Positions 1 to 5,802 of a stretch of 6,517 nt of DNA are shown piece by piece (position 1 is the first letter of the stretch; the number at the start of each line of letters is the position of its first letter). A program made the position numbers and the translations under genes. The DNA is taken from positions 1-6,517 of the forward strand of contig JAPUJS010000196.1 in assembly GCA_027296045.1 (NCBI GenBank), given 5' to 3'. This stretch comes from a bacterium. GTDB lineage: Bacteria; Latescibacterota; UBA2968. Under the pieces are notes generated by a model. It made no database searches. It was not told the origin of the DNA and worked only from the letters and a program-made list of their open reading frames with translations.

Positions 1-2
1 TC

Positions 3-152
3 TTTGAGTTGACCGTTCGCGGGATGACAAAAGACAATTCACGTGATGCAATGTGGGCCTGGTTTGATATAGCCCACGAGTGGATTGTTCGTGGATTCGT
101 TGATTTAACAAGCAATGAACTACAAGAGAATGTATGGAGGCGATCCAAATGA
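3..152 (+). CDS. C-terminal end of a probable TIGR04255-family protein (5' end outside window)
   Basis: An open frame enters from the left edge (first full codon at 3) and stops with TGA at 150-152, giving 49 residues of a C-terminus. The tail contains MWAWFDIAHEWIVRGFVDLT, and its pattern of an aromatic or aliphatic residue, AH, a hydrophobic helix, then F..LT and a terminal W resembles the end of the sporadically distributed TIGR04255 family. Members of that family are normally roughly 230-280 residues and have no established function. The stop codon overlaps the start of the next gene as ATGA (149-152), so the two are almost certainly translationally coupled. The family call is from memory of the C-terminal pattern on a short fragment and is moderate; that this is a real gene end is well supported by the overlap and by the Shine-Dalgarno of the next gene lying inside it. 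Confidence 0.55.
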   Translation, partial: FELTVRGMTKDNSRDAMWAWFDIAHEWIVRGFVDLTSNELQENVWRRSK

Positions 153-577
153 CACCGATGACAGCCTGTGGTACTACCACCACGATGGTCCAGGAAACAC
201 CTGATCAAGCCTCTGATCCTGTCACCCCTAAACCGGCTAATATGTTAATATTCAATCAGCCTGCCGGTGGAAAATGGGCGAAATGCTACTGGACCATCCC
301 GAAGGAAGAATTATGGTCATCATCTGGCTATGTTTTAATTGTCGAATCTACGGAGGACCAAGTTGGACATCCAGGTGACGCGGCTGCAACTGCGTCTCTG
401 TGGCCCCCTCTCTGGCGTCATCCTGAGGAGTCCTCAACATGGCGTGGAGTGTTTACGCTTGCTTATCCACGCCGAACTATTTTCACAGACGAGGTTGAAA
501 TTCGGACCGATCAGTTACGCCAGTGGAGGCCCCACATTACAATTGATCGGCGCACAATTGAGAGAGCTGATGGCTGA
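149..577 (+). CDS. Uncharacterised 142-aa protein, middle gene of the TIGR04255-linked cassette
   Basis: I do not recognise a named domain. The start chosen is ATG at 149, not the in-frame ATG at 134, because GGAGG at 136-140 sits 8 nt before it and ATGA overlaps the stop of the preceding gene. The first 30 or so residues are Thr/Pro-rich and look disordered. The rest looks like a compact soluble domain: a tract with GGKWAKCYWTIP, a Trp/Pro-rich SLWPPLWRHP stretch, and an end pattern (TDEVEIRTDQLRQWRPHITID) with alternating hydrophobic residues suggesting beta strands. There is no signal peptide or membrane segment. The end overlaps the next start by 8 nt. Similar small proteins next to TIGR04255 genes are my recollection, not something the sequence proves. 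The function is unknown. Confidence 0.72.
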   Translation: MTPMTACGTTTTMVQETPDQASDPVTPKPANMLIFNQPAGGKWAKCYWTIPKEELWSSSGYVLIVESTEDQVGHPGDAAATASLWPPLWRHPEESSTWRGVFTLAYPRRTIFTDEVEIRTDQLRQWRPHITIDRRTIERADG

Positions 578-1154
578 TACCTGGTACGAAATCGTCGGGC
601 CAGAAACAAGACTGATGCAAGGCGACTTGATACCAGACTGTCCTCTGATTGCCTGGCGTTCCGAACTTATCTACTTGCAGGATGATACGGACGAAGGCGA
701 GATTCTTAGAGGTGCAACCGAGGCCATTAAGGCTGACGTCATTGTTATGACGCAAGCTTGTGACATTGAACAGGAAAAAGTGAAAAATGTCATCTTATGT
801 ACGCATCTATCACTTACTGATTTTAAGAACTATTGGCAAACTGCGATGCAGCAAGGTGGTCAAAACCCTACGCCGAAGGCGTGGACAAGCCAGTGCAACG
901 ATATTAGAGACGGTTTCCTCTGGAATCTCACTATTTTAGACGCTGGAAGTTGCGACGAACTGAGCACAGACCACCGCATCGTCGATTTTCACGAAGTGCA
1001 CACGGTCCCTCGAATGTTTTTAGAATCACTCCTAAGAGGGCGCGGTCAGCCCAGGCTTCGTCTACTGCCTCCCTATCGTGAGCATGTGTCGCAAGCCTTT
1101 GCCAGATTCTTCATGCGAGTTGGTCTTCCGGTCCCAGTTACTTCCGTTTGGTAG
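570..1154 (+). CDS. Uncharacterised 194-aa protein with VIVMTQACDIE and RLLPPYREHxSQAFARF motifs
   Basis: The frame is open from 339, but the start chosen is ATG at 570 (MADTWYEIVG), which overlaps the upstream gene by 8 nt and fits a coupled operon. A purine-rich GAGAGAG (560-566) is a weak ribosome site. Visible blocks are a hydrophobic strand followed by TQACDIE (residues 61-67), the stretch VDFHEVHTVPR (138-148), and a highly patterned C-terminus RLRLLPPYREHVSQAFARFF (162-181). The conserved-looking Cys64, Asp65, Glu67, Asp139, His141, Glu142 and His172 could form a metal or catalytic site, but this is inference. There is no signal peptide or transmembrane segment. I recall this pattern from conserved hypothetical proteins of scattered bacteria, often near TIGR04255 genes. 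No function is assigned. A terminator hairpin follows 45 nt downstream. Confidence 0.75.
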   Translation: MADTWYEIVGPETRLMQGDLIPDCPLIAWRSELIYLQDDTDEGEILRGATEAIKADVIVMTQACDIEQEKVKNVILCTHLSLTDFKNYWQTAMQQGGQNPTPKAWTSQCNDIRDGFLWNLTILDAGSCDELSTDHRIVDFHEVHTVPRMFLESLLRGRGQPRLRLLPPYREHVSQAFARFFMRVGLPVPVTSVW

Positions 1155-1159
1155 AAATT

Positions 1160-1179
1160 TTGGCACAAAATTGGCACAA
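1160..1179. repeat. 9-bp direct repeat TTGGCACAA, 11-bp period
   Basis: TTGGCACAA occurs at 1160-1168 and again at 1171-1179, start to start 11 bp, so both copies face the same side of the helix. The pair lies between the last gene of the accessory cassette and the tRNA-Leu 3' end. Short tandem sites of this kind are typical of protein-binding arms near integrase attachment sites, but no integrase is visible in the window, so that role is inference. Confidence 0.5.
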
Positions 1180-1199
1180 GTAGAAGTTTGAACACAGAA

Positions 1200-1239
1200 A
1201 ACCCCTTACGCAAAATAGGCGTAAGGGGTTGTTTTTATT
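1200..1239. terminator. Bidirectional rho-independent terminator
   Basis: The arms AACCCCTTACGC (1200-1211) and GCGTAAGGGGTT (1219-1230) are a perfect 12-bp inverted repeat with a 7-nt loop. On the plus strand the stem runs into TTGTTTTTATT and would stop the three-gene cassette. On the minus strand it lies 8 nt past the tRNA-Leu CCA end and is followed by TTTTC, so it can also terminate the tRNA transcript. Confidence 0.9.
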
Positions 1240-1326
1240 GGTGCCGAAGAAGGGACTCGAACCCACACGAGCACAAGGCTCACTGCGCCCTGAACGCAGC
1301 GCGTCTACCAATTCCGCCACTTCGGC
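1239..1326 (-). tRNA. tRNA-Leu (anticodon CAG), CCA encoded
   Basis: Read on the minus strand, the acceptor stem GCCGAAG pairs with CTTCGGC, followed by discriminator A and encoded CCA (1241-1239). The D arm has a GCG/CGC stem with loop GAATTGGTAGA. The anticodon arm is CTGCG-TTCAGGG-CGCAG, giving anticodon CAG, which reads CUG. A long variable arm (GAGC-CTTGT-GCTC) makes it a class II tRNA, consistent with Leu. The T loop is TTCGAGT. The T stem GTGGG/CCCTT contains one U-U mismatch and one G-U pair at its outer end, which is slightly off for an otherwise canonical gene. The promoter is at 1356-1384 and the terminator at 1200-1230. Confidence 0.96.
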
Positions 1327-1355
1327 ACTTGAATCCAGGTGTGCTGCTTGTGCGA

Positions 1356-1384
1356 AATATATCAAATCGATATGGCTTTGTCAA
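1356..1384 (-). promoter_or_regulatory. Sigma70-type promoter of tRNA-Leu
   Basis: On the minus strand, TTGACA (1384-1379, perfect -35) is followed by a 17-nt spacer and TATATT (1361-1356, five of six -10 matches). The expected transcription start near 1349 leaves a leader of about 23 nt before the tRNA 5' end at 1326. Confidence 0.8.
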
Positions 1385-1421
1385 GGGTGTTGTATGTTCC
1401 GTTTTTTCAACGAATTAGGGG

Positions 1422-2390
1422 TTAAATAGGGTAGGGAAGAGCGGCCAGGGAGGCGAAGAGGGCTTTGATGTAGCCTACGGAATAGGCCAGGCCGCTGCTG
1501 AAGACATCGTGGTCGCCTTCTAAGGCGGGGATATGGTCGGGGTTGAGGCAGCCGGTAAAGCCCACGCGCTTGAATTCGAGCAGGAGTTTGAACATATTCA
1601 TGTCGCCGTCGTCGAGAAGGACTTCCTCAAAACCCCGGGCAGTGGCAAGGGAGCCGCGGACGTTGCGGAAGTGGACCATGAAGATGCGGTCTTTGCGGCC
1701 GTAGTTGTTGATCTCGTCCAGGACCATGGGAGCGCCGCCTGCTTCGGCGCGGGTGCCGCAGCAGTAGAGGTAGCCGACCTGGCGGCTGGGGAAGGCGTCG
1801 ATAACGCGGTGGAAACCCAGGGTGCCTAAGGGTGTGTCGGGGGTGGGCGTGTCGGACGGGTGGATGGCGAGCTTGATGTCTTGTTCTTCTGCAATGGGCA
1901 CCAGGTGTTCGTAGACGGTGCAGAAGTGTTTCCACCAGTCCTGGAGTTCCTCGTAGGTGGGGGTTTCCGGAACCGGGTCGGTCAGGGCCTGGCTTTCGCC
2001 GCGGGAAAGATAGCCGCCCCGGTGTTCGGAGCGGTATCGGTACATCCGTTCGTTGAAGGTGTCGCCCCAGAAGCGTTGTCGGGCAATGGGGACGCCGGCT
2101 TCGGCGAAGACTTGGAGAGCGTTGCAGGTATTTTCGAGTTCTTTTTCGCCGCCGGGCTGGTCTTTCATGAATTTTTCGGTGATGTTGGGCAGGGTGACCC
2201 GGTTGATCTCCAGGCCCCAGGATCGGAGCGTTTTTTTCATTTTGAGCAATTCGTCCAGGTCGGGATAGCCCTGTTCTTCGACGCCGGGGAAGGAGTTGTC
2301 TCTGCCGAAGTCGATGCAATCGGCACCCAGTTGGGTGACATAGCGGAGGTAGCTGTCGGACAGGTCGCGGTGCCAGACAGAGATTTTCAT
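1422..2390 (-). CDS. Mannonate dehydratase (UxuA)-like TIM-barrel enzyme
   Basis: This 322-aa protein fits the xylose-isomerase-like TIM-barrel fold of the UxuA family, which dehydrates D-mannonate to 2-keto-3-deoxygluconate in hexuronate catabolism using Mn2+ or Fe2+. It opens with a short strand (MKISVWHRDLSD), and a barrel strand EINRVTLPNI follows near residue 61. The family's metal-site blocks are present in order: His177 in LAIHPSD, Cys210/Cys211 in YCCGT, His240 in MVHFRN, and Asp285-His286 in NPDH, of which the His is the usual catalytic residue. A Tyr for the dyad is probably in AYSVGY (302-307). It is shorter than E. coli UxuA (about 390 aa), so the substrate may differ and I leave the symbol empty. 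AGAAAGGA lies about 6 nt before the ATG. It is the last gene of a four-gene operon, starting 18 nt after a receiver gene. No strong terminator follows before the tRNA promoter. Confidence 0.82.
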   Translation of the reverse strand: MKISVWHRDLSDSYLRYVTQLGADCIDFGRDNSFPGVEEQGYPDLDELLKMKKTLRSWGLEINRVTLPNITEKFMKDQPGGEKELENTCNALQVFAEAGVPIARQRFWGDTFNERMYRYRSEHRGGYLSRGESQALTDPVPETPTYEELQDWWKHFCTVYEHLVPIAEEQDIKLAIHPSDTPTPDTPLGTLGFHRVIDAFPSRQVGYLYCCGTRAEAGGAPMVLDEINNYGRKDRIFMVHFRNVRGSLATARGFEEVLLDDGDMNMFKLLLEFKRVGFTGCLNPDHIPALEGDHDVFSSGLAYSVGYIKALFASLAALPYPI

Positions 2391-2408
2391 CGGGAATCCT
2401 TTCTGGGG

Positions 2409-2762
2409 TCAGGACAGGGCTTCTCGGACGGTGTTCAGGAGCTCGTTTACGCGAAAAGGTTTGGGCAGTACGGCACGGGCACCGAATTCTTTGACGGTGG
2501 ACAAAAAGGCTTGCTCTTGGCCGGAGATCACGATGATGCGAATATCGGGGTAGTCGGCTTTTAAGGACAAAAGGGTCTCGATGCCATCCTGACCGGGCAT
2601 CATGATATCGGTGATGACCAGATCGGTTGGATTCTGGACATAGAGATCGACGCCGGCTGCGCCATTGTCGGCCTCCACGATTTCGTGGTCTTCGGTTTCG
2701 AGCATCGCGCGAAGGACGATACGCATGTCGGGGTTGTCGTCGATAATCAGGATTCGTGCCAC
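2409..2762 (-). CDS. Stand-alone CheY-like response regulator receiver protein
   Basis: The 117-aa protein is a single receiver (REC) domain with no output domain, so it acts by phosphorylation-dependent protein contact or as a phosphorelay intermediate in the cytoplasm. The acidic pocket is Asp8-Asp9 (ILIIDDN), the phosphoacceptor is Asp52 (VITDIMMPG), the switch Ser is Ser80 (IIVISG), and the conserved Lys is Lys101 followed by Pro-Phe. All key residues are intact. The start is GTG at 2762 with AGAGGAG about 6 nt upstream, and no better ATG precedes it. It lies 16 nt downstream of another receiver gene and 18 nt upstream of the UxuA-like gene. No cognate histidine kinase is visible in the window, so its partner is unknown. 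Confidence 0.92.
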   Translation of the reverse strand: MARILIIDDNPDMRIVLRAMLETEDHEIVEADNGAAGVDLYVQNPTDLVITDIMMPGQDGIETLLSLKADYPDIRIIVISGQEQAFLSTVKEFGARAVLPKPFRVNELLNTVREALS

Positions 2763-2778
2763 AAGTTTCTCCTCTGGT

Positions 2779-3189
2779 TCAAGCCTCTTCGGTGTCTAAT
2801 TCGCTCAGGTTTTTGATGGTCTCCATTTCCTTTTTGATGCGGGCGGAACTGTCGAACAGGGTCTGGAGCACGTCCAGGGAGACGGGTTTGGAGAGCGCGG
2901 TGTCGGCAAAGGCCACCGCGTCGTGATCGGAGTCATCGGACAGGTGGCCGGAGATGATGGCGATGATGGTCTGGGGACATATGCTGCGAATCACGGACAG
3001 GATCTCGAGGCCGCTGGCACCCGGCAGCAGGATGTCGAGGGTGATGAGGTCGTAGGGGTTGTGGACGAGAAAGGCCAGGGCCTCTTCGGCGGATTCTGCG
3101 ATATCGATATCGGAATAGCCCCTGGTCTGGGCGGCCTGGCTGAAGAACTGGGCGGCCGTGGGGTCGTCTTCTACAATGAGAATTTTCAT
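2779..3189 (-). CDS. Receiver-domain protein with C-terminal charged helix
   Basis: The 136-aa protein is a REC domain (about residues 1-115) followed by a short helical, acidic tail (ARIKKEMETIKNLSELDTEEA) with no recognisable output domain. The acidic pocket is Glu7-Asp8-Asp9, the phosphoacceptor is Asp52 (LITLDILLPG), the switch Ser is Ser80 (AIISG), and the conserved Lys is Lys101 (SKPVS). All are intact, so it should be phosphorylatable. The start is ATG at 3189; no clear Shine-Dalgarno is present, and translation may be coupled to the upstream gene, which ends 20 nt away. It belongs to the same operon as the REC-HDOD protein before it and the second receiver after it. It differs clearly from the neighbouring receiver, so the pair is not a very recent duplication. 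Confidence 0.9.
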   Translation of the reverse strand: MKILIVEDDPTAAQFFSQAAQTRGYSDIDIAESAEEALAFLVHNPYDLITLDILLPGASGLEILSVIRSICPQTIIAIISGHLSDDSDHDAVAFADTALSKPVSLDVLQTLFDSSARIKKEMETIKNLSELDTEEA

Positions 3190-3209
3190 AGGCGTTTCTG
3201 GCTCGGGTT

Positions 3210-4463
3210 TCAGGAGACGATAATGGAATCGATCTGGGCCTCAATTTCTCTTTTCCGGGTCACCAATTCGTCCATGTCAATGGACGATTCCAGATTCTGG
3301 GCAAACTCGTCGTCCAAACGGGGTTTGACGTAGTTGCCGCTGTGGCCGATTTCCATCTGGTGTACGGCGAAGTCGGCCAGATAGACCAGGGCAGCCAGGC
3401 GCTTGTGGCGTTGGGCAAGCGATGGGGCGTGGTGGTAGGCGATGCTCTCGGCGATTTCTCTGGGAAGGCCCCAGAGGTCGGCCACCTCCTGGCCCATTTC
3501 GGCGTGGGAAAGGCCGATGAGTTCGGTTTCGGCCACGTGTCGCAGTTTGTCTTCGGCCAGGGCCATCTGGTCGACTTCTTTGGCATAGGGTGGAAAAGAG
3601 AATTCCAGGATGAGTTTGCCCACATCGTGCAGCAAGCCGGCCATAAAGTGTTTGGACTTCTGGGTGTCATCTCCAATCATTTGCATGACCATCGCGCAGG
3701 CCATGGAGTGTTTCCAAAAGCCCTCCAGATCCAGGCTGATGTCTTTGGTATCGGCCTTGCTAAAGACATCCAGAATGGTGGCGCTTTGCACGATCTGTCG
3801 CATATTCTGCACGCCCAGGAATGTAATCGCCGTTGACAGCAGGTCGCCCTGAAAGCCGAATCCGGCGGATTTAGCAATTTTCAGGGTGCGCATCGTCAGG
3901 GCCTGATCGGTTTCAATAATCTTGATCAGGGCGTCCATATCGACATCGTTGTCATCGACGGACATAATCGCGATGATTTGTTGTTGGGATGGCGACAGGG
4001 TGGGCAGGTCGGTGAGGTTTCGGAGGTGTTTCCGAATTTGCATGCCAGTGGTTTCGGTCGACTGTTTTGGAGGCGGGGGTGGGGGGGCACCGGGTTGGAC
4101 GTATTCCTGGATTTTGGCGAGGAGCTGGTTTTGCCGATAGGGTTTGACCAGGACCCAGTTGACACCTTTTTCAAGGGCTTCGTGCAGAACTTTTTTGACC
4201 TCTTCAACGGCGTTGATCTCCATACCCAGGATGACGGGGATGTGGGAAAAGTTGGCGTTCAGTCGGATAATCTGGGCAGTTTTGAGGCCGCTTAGAGGGA
4301 TCTCTTGATCCACCAGGATCAGATCGGGGGCCTCGTGGCGCATCAAGCGGGCGGCTTCGACGCCGTTTTGCACGGTAATGACCTGGAAGCCCTGGCCCGA
4401 AAACAGTTGTGCGAGCTGCTTACACACCGAGGGTTCATGGTCAATAATTAGGATGGTAGACAT
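3210..4463 (-). CDS. Receiver-HDOD fusion protein
   Basis: ATG at 4463 gives 417 aa (MSTILIIDHEP); an in-frame TTG at 4469 would add two residues, and neither has a good Shine-Dalgarno. Positions below use the longer numbering. A receiver domain spans about residues 4-123, with Asp10, phosphoacceptor Asp54 (LILVDQEIPLSG) and Lys109 (VLVKPY). The second pocket acid is His11, and the usual switch Ser/Thr is absent (IPVILGMEIN), so signalling may be atypical. A proline-rich linker (six prolines, 129-134) leads to an HDOD domain (about 150-350): LTDLPTLSPSQQQII, an AKSAGFG motif, LGVQNMRQIV, then GLLHDVGKL with His281-Asp282, and HAEMGQEVADLWGLP and YHHAPS. HDOD proteins are regulatory scaffolds in signalling; an enzymatic role is not established. 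It is the promoter-proximal gene of the operon with two receivers and the UxuA-like enzyme. Confidence 0.9.
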   Translation of the reverse strand: MSTILIIDHEPSVCKQLAQLFSGQGFQVITVQNGVEAARLMRHEAPDLILVDQEIPLSGLKTAQIIRLNANFSHIPVILGMEINAVEEVKKVLHEALEKGVNWVLVKPYRQNQLLAKIQEYVQPGAPPPPPPKQSTETTGMQIRKHLRNLTDLPTLSPSQQQIIAIMSVDDNDVDMDALIKIIETDQALTMRTLKIAKSAGFGFQGDLLSTAITFLGVQNMRQIVQSATILDVFSKADTKDISLDLEGFWKHSMACAMVMQMIGDDTQKSKHFMAGLLHDVGKLILEFSFPPYAKEVDQMALAEDKLRHVAETELIGLSHAEMGQEVADLWGLPREIAESIAYHHAPSLAQRHKRLAALVYLADFAVHQMEIGHSGNYVKPRLDDEFAQNLESSIDMDELVTRKREIEAQIDSIIVS

Positions 4464-4504
4464 TGGCAATAAACTTTGTTTGCTAGCAGGAAATGTATTG
4501 AGAA

Positions 4505-4533
4505 AATAAAGGGTTATGGTAGAGAGAAGTCAA
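4505..4533 (-). promoter_or_regulatory. Predicted promoter of the HDOD/receiver/UxuA-like operon
   Basis: On the minus strand, TTGACT (4533-4528, five of six -35 matches), a 17-nt spacer and TTTATT (4510-4505, four of six -10 matches) are followed by a start near 4498 and a leader of about 35 nt to ATG 4463. The -35 lies inside the left arm of the inverted repeat. Confidence 0.6.
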
Positions 4534-4593
4534 GGGAGAAAGTGAATAGGGATTCGATTGTTTTGGTATTATGGAAGTAAGGCTTGACTTCTC
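4524..4593. repeat. 11-bp inverted repeat carrying both divergent -35 elements
   Basis: GAGAAGTCAAG (4524-4534) and its exact reverse complement CTTGACTTCTC (4583-4593) are separated by 48 nt. Each arm contains TTGACT reading outward toward its own operon. The geometry fits a shared operator or a duplicated promoter; the binding protein is not known. Confidence 0.75.
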
Positions 4594-4612
4594 AAGTCCT
4601 TTGGAATAAACT
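4584..4612 (+). promoter_or_regulatory. Predicted promoter of the enolase-superfamily operon
   Basis: TTGACT (4584-4589) is followed by a 17-nt spacer and TAAACT (4607-4612, four of six -10 matches). The start near 4619 would leave about 18 nt of leader, with the AAAGGAGGG ribosome site at 4625-4633 inside it. Confidence 0.65.
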
Positions 4613-4637
4613 GGTGGCAAACTAAAAGGAGGGTTGG

Positions 4638-5798
4638 GTGAAAATTGTAGATCTGACTTGGGATGTTTATCGTTGGCCGCGTCCCACCCAAATTTCCAAT
4701 GGCAGCAATACCTATAGCGATGGGGTGCTGCTGTTGTTGACAGTATGGACCGATGCCAATATTGCAGGGTCTGGCTGGATTGGCGGGACGGCGGCCGAGC
4801 GTCCGCTGGAGCTGTTTATCGGGTACGCGGCCTATTATCGAGACCGTGTGATAGGGCTGGATCCACTGGATTCGGAGGCCCTGGCTGCCCGGTTGGAAGA
4901 TGGGCATATCAAAACATTTGGGTTTGGCGGGGCTCATTGTCAGGTGACGGGGGCGTTGAACTGTGCACTGTGGGATGTTCGGGGCCGGCATGAACAGCAG
5001 CCGGTTCACCGGTTGTTGTCGGGCTCGGATCAGAAGCGAAGGGTACGGGGGTATATTGCAGGCGGTTATTATTATGGTGAAGACGAGGGCGGGAAGGGGA
5101 TTGAGATTTTGCGGCAGGAGCTTCGGCATAATGTGGATGTACTGGGGGCGAAAAGTGTGAAAATCAAGGTGGGCAATCCAACTGTTGGATTGGAGATTGA
5201 TGAGAAACGAGTGGCCGCGGCCCGGGAGGAAATCGGATCGGACGTGGAGTTGATGGTAGATGCCAATTGCGCCTTTAAAGAGGTGGAGACAGCTATTTCG
5301 TATGCCCGGGCATTTGCGCCGTATGATTTGTTCTGGCTGGAGGAGCCCTTTCGGCCCGATGATTTTGAAGCCCACCGCCGACTCGCAAGCGAGACGGAGA
5401 TCCCGATTGCAACGGGGGAAAATATTTCGACGGTGGCCCATTTTCAGGAGATGATTTCTCAGGGGGTTTTAAAGGTTGTGAATGCGGATGTGACGATTTT
5501 GGCTGGTGGGTACGATGCCGGGATGACGGTGGGCAGGTTGGCAAAAGCACATGGATGTATTGTGGCGCCGCATGGTTGTCAAGAGTTGCAGTGTCATTAT
5601 GTGGCTGCAGCAGATGAAGCGGAAGGCCGGCTTGAAATTTATCCTCGAAAGCTGGATCCCGAGCGGGACCGGATTTTCCCCAATCCACTGAAGATGGATG
5701 CGGATGGGTTCGTGAATATTCCCGATTTGCCCGGCATTGGCCTGACACCCAATTTGGAGGCGCTGGCACCGCACCGGGTTAGCCCTTCCAAGGCATAA
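4638..5798 (+). CDS. Mandelate racemase/muconate-lactonizing enzyme family protein (enolase superfamily)
   Basis: The 386-aa protein has the enolase-superfamily layout: an N-terminal capping domain (about 1-125) and a modified TIM barrel. These enzymes abstract the proton alpha to a carboxylate, and most sugar-acid members are dehydratases. Barrel residues of the mandelate racemase subgroup are intact: Lys175-x-Lys177 (VKIKVG), Mg2+ ligands Asp208 (VDAN), Glu235 (WLEEP) and Glu261 (ATGEN), the Asp284/His312 dyad (NADVT and APHG), and Glu333 near the last strand. It should therefore be catalytically active; the substrate cannot be read from the sequence. The start is GTG at 4638 with an excellent AAAGGAGG 5-6 nt upstream. 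It is transcribed divergently from the operon with a UxuA-like enzyme, which suggests a sugar-acid pathway. A small uncharacterised gene follows after 4 nt. Confidence 0.92.
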   Translation: MKIVDLTWDVYRWPRPTQISNGSNTYSDGVLLLLTVWTDANIAGSGWIGGTAAERPLELFIGYAAYYRDRVIGLDPLDSEALAARLEDGHIKTFGFGGAHCQVTGALNCALWDVRGRHEQQPVHRLLSGSDQKRRVRGYIAGGYYYGEDEGGKGIEILRQELRHNVDVLGAKSVKIKVGNPTVGLEIDEKRVAAAREEIGSDVELMVDANCAFKEVETAISYARAFAPYDLFWLEEPFRPDDFEAHRRLASETEIPIATGENISTVAHFQEMISQGVLKVVNADVTILAGGYDAGMTVGRLAKAHGCIVAPHGCQELQCHYVAAADEAEGRLEIYPRKLDPERDRIFPNPLKMDADGFVNIPDLPGIGLTPNLEALAPHRVSPSKA

Positions 5799-5802
5799 GA
5801 AA

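Noticed and set aside
339..569. Longer N-terminal extension of the 194-aa protein, starting at 339
   Set aside because: The extension overlaps almost half of the 142-aa gene in another frame, and the ATG at 570 gives a natural start and short overlap.
1188..1429. Open frames on both strands across the tRNA-Leu region
   Set aside because: They translate the tRNA gene and its terminator, which explain the sequence fully.
1627..2319. Minus-strand 230-codon frame, Arg/Pro-rich
   Set aside because: Out-of-frame shadow of the UxuA-like gene on the same strand; composition is Arg/Pro/His dominated, with no motif.
1860..2564. Plus-strand open frame of 234 codons opposite the UxuA-like and receiver genes
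   Set aside because: It is antisense to two genes with clear family motifs, crosses their boundary, and has low-complexity Gly/Val/Phe-rich composition typical of a shadow frame.
4075..4087. G5-T-G7 homopolymer as a phase-variation tract in the HDOD gene
   Set aside because: It encodes the in-frame polyproline linker; a run of seven at one place is too little to claim slippage control.
4569..5441. Minus-strand open frame of 290 codons opposite the enolase-superfamily gene
   Set aside because: The opposite strand has an intact catalytic residue set, strong ribosome site and promoter; this frame shows no domain and extends into the promoter region.
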